DNA of 64,000 bases. Origin: Trachythela sp. YZ-2020 (Eukaryota; Cnidaria; Anthozoa; Malacalcyonacea; Clavulariidae). Made by a program: the position numbers and the translations under genes. Below, one piece after another: positions 19,770 to 32,139 of this stretch. Below the pieces are notes generated by a model, which was given only the letters and a program-made list of their open reading frames with translations, made no database searches and was not told the DNA's origin. Position 1 is the stretch's first letter, and every line of letters begins with the position of its first letter. The stretch lies in assembly GCA_016169945.1 (NCBI GenBank), contig JADLSH010000379.1:434001-498000 (forward strand), given 5' to 3'.

Positions 19770-22190
19770 CTCGTCTGCATATTCTTGCACCCGTTTGCTA
19801 CACCAACGCCATCAGATAACGTTAAAGCAGTAGAAACCTAAAGATGTTGCTGTCTCTCATTGGTTTACTATTGGAGACTTGCAATGACTATAGATAAACG
19901 TCCCACTTAAGGGACTATGATAAAACGTTGAACTCAAATAGATTCCAAGTGGATCTTAAAAGAAGATATGATCGGTTAGGATTGTGTTGGTGTGTCACGG
20001 AATTATTCGGAAACGGTCTTATAGCTACATTGCAGTCAAATTCAAACCACACACTTTTATTTACATTTTAATAAAAACAGAAAAATATGAACTATGACAT
20101 TTAAATGTATAGACCATTTTGTAGTTCCAGTCCTCGCACCTGTCTCACCCCCTGAAGAATGGCACAGCTTCCCCTAGCGTTTTGTGTCTAATTACTCAAG
20201 AATTGTGACATTGTGTTTATGTCATTTTACATGTGCGAAAGACTGAAGCAATCTTTTACCGCAATTAACCGAAATTTTCCATAGCAGTGACGTAACAATT
20301 CACGACTCAGCCAGTGCGATTGTTCTCTCCGCTAGTATAGATATTGTTACTATGTAAAGGCGGGCAGTTAACATGCAACGCAGCCAAAATAAATTTGTTT
20401 AAAGTGGAGAAGATGCTCAACAACAGCTTTAATATTTTATCGTTGTTTGACTTTGCTAGTCTGTTGTTTCGGCCTTCTTTTTCGAAAAGACAGAAACTGA
20501 TAAAAGGTTGTGTTGTATAATATTCCGGAATTTTCCACAATATGGACAGTTGTGATCTGTGAGACTTTCCTTGTCCTTGAGTATATTTTTCTACTGATAC
20601 GATCGAAACGGATATAAATGCTTGTTCCTAAATTAAATTACTGATAACATTTTGTATGTATACTCATGATAAAATTGTGTGTATAATGAACGCCTGTGTT
20701 TACAAATTGAACAAGATAAATTACCGGCCCGTATGGCCATGCATATACCGTTACTGCGCGCAAATACCGTATAATTGCTCATGTTTAAAACATTAGCGCA
20801 ATAAACTTTTAATGAAAATGAGCCATTTCTATATAAAGAAGAATATGCTAAAATCTTGAATGCGTGGTTTAGGTAGCGATAAACGATATAAGATCAAACT
20901 ACCTTAAAAATAACAAGAACTTTGACGTTTTGAGCGAAGGCTCTTCGTCTGGAAGTCATTAGCGTGGGTCGAACAGCCAGAGTTCCTTCGCTGGAAACGC
21001 CGTCGAAGTTCTTGTTTGATATTTTTCAGGTAGTTCGATTCTACTAAAATATAACAAGGTCTATTTGATCGTGCGCGCGTGAGGATACATATATTACAAT
21101 TTGTTTAAAAGGGTTTAACTGTCATGCCAAATTGTGAACAGGTGCATGACTTTCAATGAAAATAATTCATGTTAGAAATTTTTCATGTAAATTTATCTCA
21201 AGGAAAACACAAAAATGCTTTTATAAAAGGATTAGGATACGTGTAATATATAGTTGAGATATCTTTTTTATTCTATTCTATATGTGCCTCTAATTAACTG
21301 TATTATATTTTATTCTGATAATGTCGCCTCTAACTGCATGCATTGTATATTATTCTGATGATGTCGTCTCTTACTAATGTCACGAATCAACTATATTTAA
21401 TTATATACCGTATATTAGTGAACATGCTTTTTAAAAGTTATTTAATGCTGTGCGATTTCGCTTGTAGTTGTAAGTATACGTCAGAGAGCTCTTCATAAAT
21501 ATTTGCTTCCCGCGCTTAGCAACACCTGAATAAATTACGTCGGCTTAGCAAACTGTATACTATATACCACTACTAACTTCCAGACGAAGGGCCTTCGCTC
21601 GAAATGTCGAAGTTTTTTATTGTATTTTTCAAGTAGTTTTACACAACAGTCAACCGCCGTATATTTGCTACACTGTATACCCACACTGGCACCGCACGTT
21701 TGAGATACTATATATACCACTTAAATTCTTATACCAAAAGAGTTCATTTATGAAAGGATGCCATAAAAAAATGCCCCATATTGCTTAGTTGTTCTGCCAA
21801 AATGTACTGACAATTAAATGAAGAGCCTAGGGATAAAGTTAAAACATTGTAAAACGCTTAAAAGAAAACATATATTCGTTATTAATAAGAAAATAAATTA
21901 AGTTTCGCTCTAGAAAATTCTAACTGATAACGCAGACCCACTCCACAAACGATCCTTCCAAAGATAAGCCCTTCTTTAATAAATATAAAGACTGGTTATA
22001 AATGCTTGTTCCTAAATTAAATTACTGATAACATTTTGTATGTATACTCATGAGTATAGGCTCTTAAGCTGACCTTAGTGATATCTACCATGTGTTTGCT
22101 TATCTATAATATATAAATATTTGTGCGTTCAAATCATATATGGGACGAGGCAGCCCTATTGGATGGGATTATAAGTCCAGTGGGATATAT
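19770..22190. other. Long gene-poor stretch with dispersed repeats
   Basis: 20925-21045 is an inverted repeat (AACAAGAACTTTGACG against CGTCGAAGTTCTTGTT) of the family also represented at 21570-21640 and 42.73-42.81 kb (CCTTCGCTCGAAA). 20620-20670 and 22000-22050 share CTTGTTCCTAAATTAAATTA. 21630-21920 repeats 16325-16620. I see no supportable gene. Confidence 0.5.
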
Positions 22191-22195
22191 ATGAC

Positions 22196-22620
22196 GGGAC
22201 TTCGGTGGCGCAGTCGTCAGAGCGAGCGCCTTTCACCTCTTGAGTTCTGAGTCTTGAGTTCGATTCTCGTTGAGGACTTTACTCATCACACTCATGTGAA
22301 AAGAGTAAGTCAACGCTCTGTCGAAAGTCGTGGGTTTTCTCCGGGCACTCCGGTTTCCTCCCACAGGGAAAGGTTGACTGGGTGGGTTAGGATAGACAGA
22401 TTAGGAAAGTAATATATGTAGGCTAAGTACATAATATAGATAAGCTAGACACTTGATGTAATCGGTCGCTATGTATATATGAGGGCCCAATCGTACCAGC
22501 CAAGCGTGACCCATATGGCCGGACATTTGATCCCACTCATGTGCATGGGTGGGCCACCAGGTTCATATGCATGAACATGTCTTTAGCTATGGAAAAAAAT
22601 AAAGCAATAAATAAAGAAAT
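22196..22620 (+). mobile_element. tRNA-derived SINE with A-rich tail
   Basis: A tRNA-like head begins GACTTCGGTGGCGCAGTCG, with box B-like GAGTTCGATTCTCG about 60 bp later. The body carries CGTGGGTTTTCTCCGGGCAC and TCCGGTTTCCTCCCAC, a conserved SINE core I have seen across marine invertebrates. The 3' end is an A-rich tail (AAAAAAATAAAGCAATAAAT). A related core lies in reverse at 57260-57310. Confidence 0.8.
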
Positions 22621-22624
22621 AAAT

Positions 22625-24020
22625 GAAAACAATTCATGAAGTGTATACAATATGGCGTCGGGGGTCGCCCTAGGAGAACGGACCTAACAAGGAGGTGGTG
22701 AACTGGAATGGGTTCGTAGCGGTCTTTGAATTCCTTGAAAGTCTTTAAATTTGAATGTAGCTCTTTAAGGTCTTTGAAAAATCTTTGAATTGTATGAAAA
22801 AGCTAAGAAAGTCTTTAAATTGTTTAGTGAGTATTTGATTTATACGATTTCCTAGCTAACAGAATAGATCGATTGCGCGAAGCGAGGTGGATTTTCACAA
22901 ATATTGAAGAGAAGACGCTTTTTAGGTTGTGATTTGGCCGGACTAATTACCTGGTAAAATGGCGCTTATATATACAATCGCCTTCTCTTCAATAAGACCA
23001 GACACATCTTAGCGCATCTGCGTGATTTGCTCTCTTCGGAAAATAGGGAGAAAAAGTCTTTGGTGTGCGAACTTGTACAGGGGTTTTCCTTCCTCCAAAA
23101 AATTTTCGATTCATAGAGACTCTGCAGGGGCTCGATTTCCTACATTATACATCCCATTTAGAGGACTAAGTCATTCTTCCCTTCTTTGCTTATATTTTAG
23201 GCAAAAGGGACCTTTACTGCATTGGGACAAAATAGTTTACTGGGAGGAGGGGGGGGGGCAACACCACAACCGCAAAAAGATGATTTACGACACTGGATAT
23301 GGCCAACACAGCAGCAGAAGAATTGCACGTTTGTCAAGAAAAGTTATTTCTTTGGTCATCGTTTTCGTTAACCATCAATATTCATCATCTAGCCTTAATA
23401 AAGTTTCGGTGAATGCAATGGACATCTAAAAGAACCACCTTGAAAACATGTTTACTATATTCTGCGAGAGCTCGTCTTTGTTCCTTTTATCAGTTAATGA
23501 TCTGATCAATTTAGGGCTTTCTTCAAGTGTCTCTTTAGTCTTTACCGCATAAAGCAAATAATCTATTTGCAAACAATTTCAGTCTATTTAGTTTCCAACA
23601 ACCTAGCTGTTGGGGATGTAAAATAACGCTATATACATTCACAATTAAGCCATTCTTTTTGCCGGTAGTCATGGGTTAGGGATTTTGCTCATCGATATTA
23701 AAGGAGAGAGCGAAAAAAGAAAAGAAAGACTTCTATATTGTTTGATATCTAATACCACAGTGAGGTGTAGGTCAGGTCAAAAGTTAGACCTGCTACAAGT
23801 CGACTCGCGTACTTTTAAAATGTATTTCTCAGTTTTAAATGTGCGAGCGCAAGTAAATTAACATGTGAGTGACATCGCGTATCATAAAAAATGCGACTCG
23901 ACTTGTACTGTTGTAGGCTGTAGAAAGTCTAGTTCAAAGTGAAATAATGAATGCTTATAAAGAAGATACACAGTGCATTGTGTGGGTGTTTTATACTCTG
24001 AACTGATATATAGGCAGCAT
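22625..24020. other. Intergenic DNA, no supported gene
   Basis: An open frame of 135 codons at 23022-23429 has no recognisable domain, signal peptide or paralogue in the window, and a G run inside. A tandem TCTTTGAA/TTTAAAT pattern occurs near 22720-22830. Nothing else is seen. Confidence 0.4.
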
Positions 24021-24377
24021 ATTATAAGTTATGTGTACCTATACGTGGGAAGTCTTTCATATTTTAGTTTATTGCATATAAAGGATCAAAAATCCTTTTT
24101 TATTCATAAACATTTTAACCTATAACCATATTATATATCGCATTCACTTTGTACTTATAAAAACACCTTTATTAATATTCTTTATAAAAAGATCCACAGA
24201 ATATTTTTTGTGAATATTTTTGTTTTATAAACTCTGACTGCAAAGTTTTAAGTTCCAAAACGACGCGCGCGTATAGGCTATAGCACTAAGTCTTACAGTA
24301 CTTTCATCAGTGACGTCGGTGAAACAGCTGGCTTCGTCAATATGTAAACGAAAACAATTCATGCAGATGGTACGCTC

Positions 24378-24435
24378 TATAAAAGTCAGGTCGAACATTC
24401 AGTACTTCATTGTGTTCGAAAGTGAGCATTATTGA
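24378..24435 (+). promoter_or_regulatory. TATA core promoter of secreted peptide gene 5
   Basis: TATAAAAG at 24378-24385 is followed by GTCAGGTCGAACATTCAG and TTCATTGTGTTCGAAAGTG, nearly identical to the promoter at 442-500. Homology with copy 1 extends upstream to about 24030, so this duplicate kept a full promoter. Confidence 0.75.
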
Positions 24436-24485
24436 AGCATCGTTCTGCTAAATATCAAGTTTTGAAAAGCTGCTGTTGAAAAGTC

Positions 24486-24719
24486 ATGGCATTGTGTAAG
24501 AATTTCTTGGTCGTGTTGCTTGTGTTGTCTACCATCAACCTGTGTTTGGCGAAGCCGAGGTGGATTTGGCTCCGTGAAGAAGAGATGAATGGTGGGGATG
24601 TGAACGATGAAGTCCTAACACGACAAACGAATGACAAGAATTTGATGAAAGAATGGATTGTTGACTGTGACGGCCTTCCAGAGTGCGATGATTATGGCCG
24701 TGACACTGTATTATCTTGA
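24486..24719 (+). CDS. Small secreted cysteine-loop peptide precursor, copy 5 (KPRWIWLRE type)
   Basis: This is a 77-residue precursor. The signal peptide (1-22) and KPRWIWLREEEMN are identical or nearly so to copy 1. The acidic middle follows (LTRQ, LMKEW). The C-terminal part has diverged strongly: C61 and C67 enclose a five-residue loop (CDGLPEC), followed by DDYGR at 69-72, a possible amidating cleavage signal. No dibasic pair precedes the loop. The abrupt divergence after KEW, compared with conserved signal and mature start, is a pattern expected of precursors whose end product changes. Function is inferred only. Confidence 0.85.
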   Translation: MALCKNFLVVLLVLSTINLCLAKPRWIWLREEEMNGGDVNDEVLTRQTNDKNLMKEWIVDCDGLPECDDYGRDTVLS

Positions 24720-24757
24720 ACTCCTAACTATTAACATCATACATTAATTATATAAAT

Positions 24758-24960
24758 TATTATTATTATTATTATTATTATGAAAACATCTTTTAACACG
24801 GTAACTAATCAACTATAACAAAAGTTGCTTTTCATTAGGCCGTGTGTACCTTAAAAAATACATAACTAACTAACTACATAACTAAATACAGATTATAATA
24901 ATAATGAAATGAATAAATCTACGAATAAACTATGAAACTAAAAATATATATATTAAAGTT
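24758..24960. repeat. (ATT)n tract and AT-rich tail next to a LINE 3' end
   Basis: An ATT run at 24758-24782 is followed by AT-rich sequence up to the LINE remnant that begins near 24980 on the minus strand. The tract may be the microsatellite tail of that LINE. Confidence 0.55.
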
Positions 24961-24979
24961 ATTTACTAATGACACTTAT

Positions 24980-26230
24980 ACAGTACTTGTTTTGTTTCCT
25001 TTTTCATTATTCCAAATTTTAGCAGCAAAATATCCAAAAGATCTCATTGAATTATAGTTCTAGGTTTAGACAACATCAGCATGTTATTTTTACTTCTCAA
25101 ATTATATCTATCATATCCGATTTAGACATTTTAAATATGTTTGAAATATTTTCAGGACACTGACAAACAACAGCTTTGGAAACATACGCCAGTGCATGCT
25201 CTTTCCTTATCTCTTCAAGAGGTTTCCATTTTAATTTATTTAAAATATCTAATGAGCGAACTTCATAAGTGTCGCCAGTAATCACTCTTGCTGCACGGTT
25301 TTGGAGTTTCTGAAGTTTTTCTTTCAACCCTTCACAACAATTACCCCAGACCATCGAGCAATAATCAGAATGAGGCCGTTCTAACGCCTGATAAAGGTAT
25401 TTCAGGGTATTGGTGGAAACAAACGATTTCGCACGGCGTAACATGCCAATACCTTTAGATACTTTTTTGCTGATGTTGTCTATTTGATCATGCAAACGTA
25501 AATTATCGTCGACTAATATTCCCAAGGTCTTCTTAGTTCGACCTGCATGCTTCAATTTTTCCCACCAATAGAGACATCGATATCTTGCTCAAATTGCGTC
25601 AGCCTTTGGCGGGTTCCAATGGTCATGTATTCGGTTTTTTCAATGTTTATGGTTAACTTGTTTGAAATAAGCCATTGGTGTATATTATTCAATTCACAAT
25701 TTAAGGCTTCTTCCAAACTTTTCATGTTATTCGAACACATCGTTAAGTTCGTATCATCTGCGTACATTGACGCGTACGAATTATCCAAACAATTGGGCAG
25801 GTCATTGACGTATAATATAAACAATAAAGGACCTAGATTTGATCCCTGAGGAATTCCGCAACTTACCTTTCGAGTAGACGATGCTGCTTTATCTACCTTA
25901 CAGTACTGCTTTCCATTACATAAATACGATCTAAACCAGTCAAGAGTTTGATCTTCTTCATCAGAATGTCATGACTTGTCAACTGCTTTTGGCGGTCTAT
26001 ACACAGATGCAATTAGAAGCGGTTTAGATTTTGGTTTTAAAATTTCAATACAAACAGCTTCGATATCCTCAGGAACTAATTATTCTCTATTTATCACGCT
26101 TAGCGCACTACAATAATAAATTACAACACCGCCCCCCATACGATTTCGATTTTTCACCACCATATCGTAATGACATTGATATAATATATGTATAAGTCGA
26201 ACTATTCAAATAAATGTGTTTTTTGTTCAT
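24980..26230 (-). pseudogene. CR1/Jockey-like LINE relic, internally deleted (endonuclease joined to RT)
   Basis: Reading leftward: an endonuclease-like segment (GGGVVIYY, LIASVYRPP; about 26000-26170, with one stop) joins directly to reverse transcriptase (LDWFRSYLCNGKQ, GIPQGSNLGPLLF, then YADDT). The RT C-terminal region follows (YSMVW-like SDYCSMVWGNC, LQNRAARVITG) and, after frameshifts, a terminal FGYFAAKIWN. RT motifs before WFRSYL are missing. The order and motifs fit APE-type non-LTR retrotransposons. The element is dead because of stops and frameshifts. Confidence 0.9.
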
Positions 26231-26234
26231 TCTA

Positions 26235-27220
26235 ATTTATAAAAAATATGCAAAATATTGAATGAATGAATGAACGAATGAATGAATGAATGATAATTTA
26301 GTTACCCACGACTCGTCAAATAGCCATAAGCTTATTTTAATATTAAAATAATACATAATTATTATTATACATTCATACTCTATTCTCGTTTCTGATTGGT
26401 CAAAAAGCCCCCGATAGTTCTCGATATCCGGCAGTTCTCACGTTACTTCCGCTGGTGACGTCATCAGCGTGGAATAATAGTTTTTTTGGATCGAACTTCG
26501 ATCCAGAAAAACCTATTATTGGACGCTGTCGAGCCCAAGCCCCCAGCGCGGTCGGCTGCTTGTATAAAAGCCCGCGAAATTTTGAAATCCAAAACAAAAT
26601 GGCTTCTTGTACATTTGCCTTTACAAACGAAGAGAAAATGCCCAATTTATTGTCAAAATAAAGATAGTGACTGCACCAAAAAGGCCACGAAACAGTACAA
26701 ACCCATCTTCAACAAGTATTCATTGTTTTATTAAATGTTAAATTATGTGTTTTTGCATCTTTCCCACCGGCCGCAAGTCTTGGCGTGTCTTGTTTTTGTC
26801 ATTTTAATGTATAATAAAACAATTATTTGATTCGGCTTACGCATAACATTAAACAATTATTGGATGAGGTTTTTGTGATATACGAACACTTACCGAGACC
26901 TTGATAATTCCGGATATAACAAAAACCGAATTCAATAATTTTATTATACATTGCATTGGTATTAAACTCCTTCGATAAACAACGATATATATTCTGTCGC
27001 ACAAAACAACGTTTGGTTCTAAAATATTGGGGTAAAAACCAATTATAAATTAAAACAAAAACGACAAAATATTAGAAACCTAATTTACTTACTATAGTTC
27101 TGATAAAAGCTTCAAAAGAGTGTATTTTTTACGAAACGTATTTTTTACGTACGTACTGCGGGCTCAACCTACAGATAACTGAATTATCTGCTAGCAGATA
27201 ACTAGTTTTATTATATACAC
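26235..27220. repeat. Mixed fold-back fragments, including GAATGAAT tract and GATTGGTC ends
   Basis: 26255-26292 is a (GAAT)n tract. 26385-26620 begins with TTTCTGATTGGTCAAAAAG and holds TGACGTCATCAGCG, typical of fold-back ends seen elsewhere in the window. 26800-26950 shows inverted AATAAAACAATTATT and AATAATTTTATTATA. Open frames across 26400-26734 overlap on both strands and are not convincing. Confidence 0.5.
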
Positions 27221-27224
27221 AAGC

Positions 27225-27500
27225 TCTGGATATGAAGTATTCTGCAATCTGATTGGTTCTCTACTAGCAGGATATTAGCTCATATCCTGCTAGTAGAGAA
27301 AAGTAGAAAAATGGCTGCCAGATTTGGACAATTAAATGAAGAGGAAATTCAAGTGAAAATGTTCTGTTCATATCCAGAGCTTGTATATATAATAAAACAG
27401 TTATTCTACTCACTCTCGTCGTATATGACTGATAGCCGACTTGGCGCTATCGCGCCTCGTCGGCTATCAGCTCATATCCGACTCGAGTTCGTAGAATAAC
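27225..27500. mobile_element. Fold-back MITE with palindromic centres
   Basis: GAGAACCAATCAGATTGCAG-type ends (reverse complement of 27248-27266), an inner inverted pair TACTAGCAGGATAT against ATATCCTGCTAGTA, and a second palindrome TATGACTGATAGCCGAC against GTCGGCTATCAGCTCATA. Confidence 0.65.
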
Positions 27501-27589
27501 TGTTAAATATGTAGCTTACGTGATTGCCATATTTATCTGTAAGCAATTAGCCAATCAGAAGACACTTAGTGACTACAATGTATAATAAC

Positions 27590-27670
27590 AAAAATTATTC
27601 AGACCTCGTTCAATGTTATCCGCCTCAGCTTCGCTTCGGCAGATAACATTGACCTCGGTCTGAATAATTC
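27590..27670. repeat. Perfect-stem palindrome (stem-loop repeat)
   Basis: TTATTCAGACCTCG and CAATGTTATCCGCC are mirrored by GGCAGATAACATTG and GGTCTGAATAATT around the loop TCAGCTTCGCTTC. Confidence 0.7.
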
Positions 27671-27754
27671 TTGATATCATGCTCAGCCTCATCCAATAAT
27701 TGTTTAAAATTGGGGTATCAAGAAAGCTAAGTATGGCAAAAGTATGCATGGCTC

Positions 27755-28135
27755 TATAGAGGTTTTGCACCATCACGTGACTAAATTCTAAAATCTTTAA
27801 CGTGCAACCTATGAATCTTGCTGCTTAACATGTTTTGTATGTCATTATAGCAAGTATCCAGAACATATGGCAGATAGATTCCATCCAACATGGCAGCCAA
27901 AAAACAAATGCTTAAGGAAAGACGTTTTCTATTACATATATCTATATTCTGTTTACTATGATACTATATATTGCTTTTAAAAGCAATTAACTCGCGTGGG
28001 CATAATTGTATCGACTTGAAATTTGTTCTGAATACTTGTTATAATGACATACAAAACATGTTTAACAGCAGCTTGATAGGTTGCACGTTAAAAAGATTTT
28101 AGAATTTAGTCACGTGATGGTGCAAAACCTCTATA
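27755..28135. mobile_element. Fold-back element with long arms
   Basis: AGAGGTTTTGCACCATCACG (27757) is mirrored by CGTGATGGTGCAAAACCTCT (28112-28131). Inner arms share ACATGTTTTGTATGTCATTA and CAGAACA. A damaged relative is at 900-1610. Confidence 0.8.
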
Positions 28136-28403
28136 TTGGTACGCGTTTGTTTCAGTACATGACAACCTTGCTGTTTTCTGGTTCGCAAAACTTTTAGTTT
28201 TTGTGCCGCCATTTTGATTTCGCTACTCACTGTATATGAGCTGATATATATACAGTAAGTAGCTCAACCAATTAGATTGTATAAGAATAGCTCGTAAACA
28301 GTGGATGACTATTATATATTGTAATCCAAAACACTAAAACACAACAAATTTAATGAGCGAGCCATTGACACATTGCTAGTCATTGTATTTTCTGCATGCA
28401 TGG

Positions 28404-29429
28404 TCACGTCGGTTGATCAGTGTTATGTGGCAAAGGTGACCGCTCCACAGAGTACCTTTTACTTTTCTCAGGCGAGGTCTCTGATGCTTTTTGACTTCGC
28501 AAAGCGAATGCGTTTGTTAATTTTTCCGTAATTGCTCTCTTTGGAGAATCATTCTTGCTTTGACTTTTCCCAACGAAGGCGAGCAAAGTTCGCCTGTAGT
28601 CAGGTAGACGCAGCGAATATATAATTGGGTTGGCTGTAAAATTGAGGACGGCAATTGGTAAATAGCAATAGGAGAGGTATCTCAATGTTCCATAACTATT
28701 ACCCCTTTGATCAAAGTATCCCAATCTTGTCAAATACTCAATTTGTTTCAATACGAAATACGGAAAGGCAGTGAGAAAGAGGATAAGTGTGAGAATTATC
28801 ACTGTTTTTGCGATATTCCTGTGTTTGTTGTTTTGAGCATTTCCAGTTCTACGTCCACTTCTAATAATCTCGATGGTTACTTGGATATTTAAGATAATTT
28901 GAACGACAAGTGCGATTTGTAGTACGCCTATACGAGCTGCATAAATTTTGAAGCATGTCTGCGCATCAGGTAGAAAATGAAGGTAGGCGATGTTGCTGAG
29001 ACCCAACAGAAATGCGAAGAGCCAAACTGCTATGCCAACTGATACGATTTTTCGTGTTGTGAACCAATAACGACTTTTCAGCGGGAATTTTGTGATTAGG
29101 AAAACTTGCACTGTGAAGAATGTTAATATTAGGAACGAAGCGGAAACACCAAAGCCCCAGCCAAAAATACAAATCGCAGTGTATAAGTTGATATTTTCAA
29201 TGACTTTGAAATACATCTTTCCCCAAAAACAGAAGCACGATATACATGAAATTAAATCAGCAATTGCCAGGTTGAGAATGGTTATCCATGGTCCTTTGCG
29301 AAGTACTTTCAAAGGATCGATAGCCATGCCAATGATCACAACTAAGTTGAGCAGGACGCCCAATGCTGCCACAGATATAGTGACAGTTTTGAGTACTTTC
29401 CCTTCTTCCTCGCTAAGAAAATGCCATTC
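28404..29429 (-). CDS. Receptor 2, exon 2: divergent class A 7TM GPCR
   Basis: This exon gives 341 residues, starting EWHFLSEEEGKVLK after an acceptor CTACACAG in the same phase as receptors 1 and 3. The 7TM core has Asn in TM1 (LLNLVVI), LAIAD in TM2, QVF instead of DRY at the end of TM3, TAFP in TM6 and NPIIYSLRL in TM7. It keeps Cys in TM3 (AICIFGW) and in loop 2 (QTCFKIY). These probably form the extracellular disulfide, though the TM3 Cys sits about three residues later than usual. The open frame cannot start upstream, because TAG lies in the position of CAG in receptor 1. An internal GTG at 29372 is not the start. It is closest to receptor 1. Confidence 0.93.
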   Translation of the reverse strand, partial: EWHFLSEEEGKVLKTVTISVAALGVLLNLVVIIGMAIDPLKVLRKGPWITILNLAIADLISCISCFCFWGKMYFKVIENINLYTAICIFGWGFGVSASFLILTFFTVQVFLITKFPLKSRYWFTTRKIVSVGIAVWLFAFLLGLSNIAYLHFLPDAQTCFKIYAARIGVLQIALVVQIILNIQVTIEIIRSGRRTGNAQNNKHRNIAKTVIILTLILFLTAFPYFVLKQIEYLTRLGYFDQRGNSYGTLRYLSYCYLPIAVLNFTANPIIYSLRLPDYRRTLLAFVGKSQSKNDSPKRAITEKLTNAFALRSQKASETSPEKSKRYSVERSPLPHNTDQPT

Positions 29430-29884
29430 CTGTGTAGGTATAATAGAATAAGGCTATAAGTTCTTTGTATGTTTGATATGGCGATAATATAATAATTGTT
29501 TTAGTTTGTAGAAATGACCACGTCTATAACCTCCTTTCACCTGGGTTTGTTTGTATGTGAACACGATAATTTAGAAAGATATCAAACATCTTAATACAAA
29601 AAATTGGTGAAGCTAATGGCCATTGACTAGGGACAGATCGATTAAATTTTGGTTCAATTTGGATAAAAATAGGATGAGATAATTACAAATGTTTGTGGCT
29701 TGCCTTTTTAAGAACTGATTCCGCTCTACTAATTCCGCTCGGATATTTACACCCGGGTATGTGAAAACATTGGAATGCAAAGTCGTCCGCCATTTTTTTT
29801 TGTCATGGACTGGACGTTTTTTTAAGCGAGTAGCGAAGCCAATCAAATTACAGCATTTGCAATAGTATACTAGTATGATTCTAC

Positions 29885-32090
29885 TAATGTTGTATAGAGA
29901 AGCTTTACATATTCATAGACACCAACCTACACTTAACCACGGAACCAAAGCGTAAAAAGAACTTATTATTTTTAATTAATGTTGTGTGGACAGCTTTATA
30001 ACACCTGTCTTACTTTGTACTGTTTATAGTTTTTGTAATTTTATCTTAGCATTCATATCTTGATGAGGACTAAAAGTAAATATCAGTCGAAACGTCGGTA
30101 TTAAAATGAAATTATTCTGAGTTTTCATTATTTTGTATTTTAATTAGAGGTAAACAAAACTTCGATGTTTCGGGCAAAGGTGCCTTCATTTTTTTAATTA
30201 TATCTGTCATCATACGATGCTATACAGAAATGATGTAATGCAAGATATATAACGGTATGCTCTACGAAATGGACGAAGCGTGAACTGTTTCTATGAATTC
30301 TAAATTGTTTCTATCCATTTAGTTGCAATTAAATTATTTCTGAGAATAATAATTGCTCTGTCTGTGTGAAAATTATAGACGAAATGAGAACAGCCTTCAG
30401 TAACGTACGTGATGGGGTGATAGGACACCCGCGGTATACCGCAAAAATTGAATTAGAACTAGAAGTGACAATTGAAATGCAAGCAGTACTCGTTACGTTT
30501 TAGAAAATCACAACATATATATAAACCTACCTTCGTAGACGACGTTGTTTTATTGCCCACGGATGTGTTCGTCGAGTTATTTGACGCTCGGCTCGGCTGT
30601 AATGTAGTTAAAATTGAAATTTCGGGTTTTGATGCAGTTTGATCCGCTAACGAGGTACACATGAAAAAGGCTGTCAATAATTGACACATGGCATGTCTAC
30701 CGTCAAAAAGCATCTTTATACGAAAGGATTTTTTGTGTTTGTTCTGTGAGTCTTTCTTCACCTCATCCAAATGTTTAATTTATATATAGACCGGCTTATG
30801 ACGTGTTAACAAACTAACCAATAGGACGAGGATACATGCCAACATGTCATCTCAAAAATTCTGGTTTATTAAAGTTCCCAGTATTCAATATACTTAATCC
30901 GTTTATTCCCCATGTGCTACCGCGGATATATGGCAATAACACATGTGTCCACCGTGATTTAACTAATCAGCAAGGCCAAGGCAGCTGTGTTCCAAGGATT
31001 TGCGGAAAGCATTAAACAGATGTAATCTTCAAGTACACGTATAGCCAATAGTCTTAAGTTAATTATCCTATTTACAACAGATATGACATATGATAAAACA
31101 AAATTGAGTCTGAGAATTGTAGACAGAACTTCGAGACAAAACAAAACTTTATGCCACGTATTGTTTGAAACTAGACTATGATGCATGACCTACCGTCGTT
31201 TACGATCAAACTGTGCACCATGGGAAACTATTTTCAATGTTTAGCCTTTCATTTGCGGATAACACGATTGCTGACCTAAAACTTGAACTATATATACTTA
31301 AGAAATGTTCAGAACCATGTGAAGCACTGTGGTGTTAAAACAACATTTGATATGGAAAGTCGTTTTGGCCTGGCCAGTTGTTCGTTTCTTGATGTATATA
31401 TGTAGTGGCTCTGCAGCATTATGGTAAAATTTTAGCCGGAAAGATTCAATCTCCAGTGATTTTAGTGATAATTATTAGAAAGTTTCTATTGTTACCACAA
31501 CAAATATTATGACATGACCGGAATTATGACATGACCAGACAATTAAAATTGTGTTTTTCCGAAGTCATTTACGATGTAGATAGTAAATCAGTGCTCTGAT
31601 CAGCCACATGATCTTTTTTATTTCGCCCACATATATGTTATTAAAAAATATTAACATTTTTTTCCAGTTTTTGAATGTTTAGGCTAGAGGACTTCTAGAA
31701 ACCTAATATGGAAAGATCCAGCCCTATATAGCTATGTTATTTACACTGCATGTTCAGTATATATTTGTCAGTTCAAATTCTAATGAAAGATTAAAAAAAA
31801 AGTGTATGCATGTGTATACATATGATAACATACTATGAATTAACATGCAATAGCTTCATTGTTATATTCCAAACTGCAGGTACTATTTATATTTACAGTA
31901 TTCAGTAAAGCGGAAGAGTATTTTTTATAACTATTTTACATATATTGAATATATATCTTTTTGTTTTCCTTTTAAAAGTGTTATTGGAAATAATATTTGT
32001 TTCTTTAGATTCTAAATTATTCCAAACATCAACTCCTTTATTGAGATAAATATCTGAAATGCGAAAATGAGGATATTCGGATATTGCGAG
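29885..32090. repeat. Segmental duplication A2 (partner 12040-14590)
   Basis: Shares GAAGCTTTACATATTCATAGAC, GGACTAAAAGTAAATATCAG, exon 1 of the receptor and GGATATTCGGATATTGCGAG with the partner. Compared with A1 it is about 350 bp shorter through scattered deletions. Confidence 0.85.
30531..30713 (-). CDS. Receptor 2, exon 1: signal peptide and N-glycosylated stalk
   Basis: MLFDGRHAMCQLLTAFF leads into a signal peptide core, then a stalk with sequons NNS/NST, NTS and NKT, ending SSTK at the donor AAG|GTAGGT (30530). Phase 0 matches the acceptor at 29430, for an intron of 1.1 kb. It is nearly identical to receptor 1 exon 1, with the same candidate upstream Met. The spliced product would be about 402 residues. 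Confidence 0.8.
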
Positions 32091-32139
32091 CCTAGCCCTT
32101 CAGATTCTGAGCGATAAAACTATGTAAAATTTCTTATGT

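Noticed and set aside
23022..23429. 135-codon plus-strand open frame
   Set aside because: No domain, signal peptide, paralogue or promoter; composition is like surrounding DNA.
29373..29430. GTG at 29372 as start of receptor 2
   Set aside because: Coding similarity with receptors 1 and 3 continues upstream to the splice acceptor at 29430.
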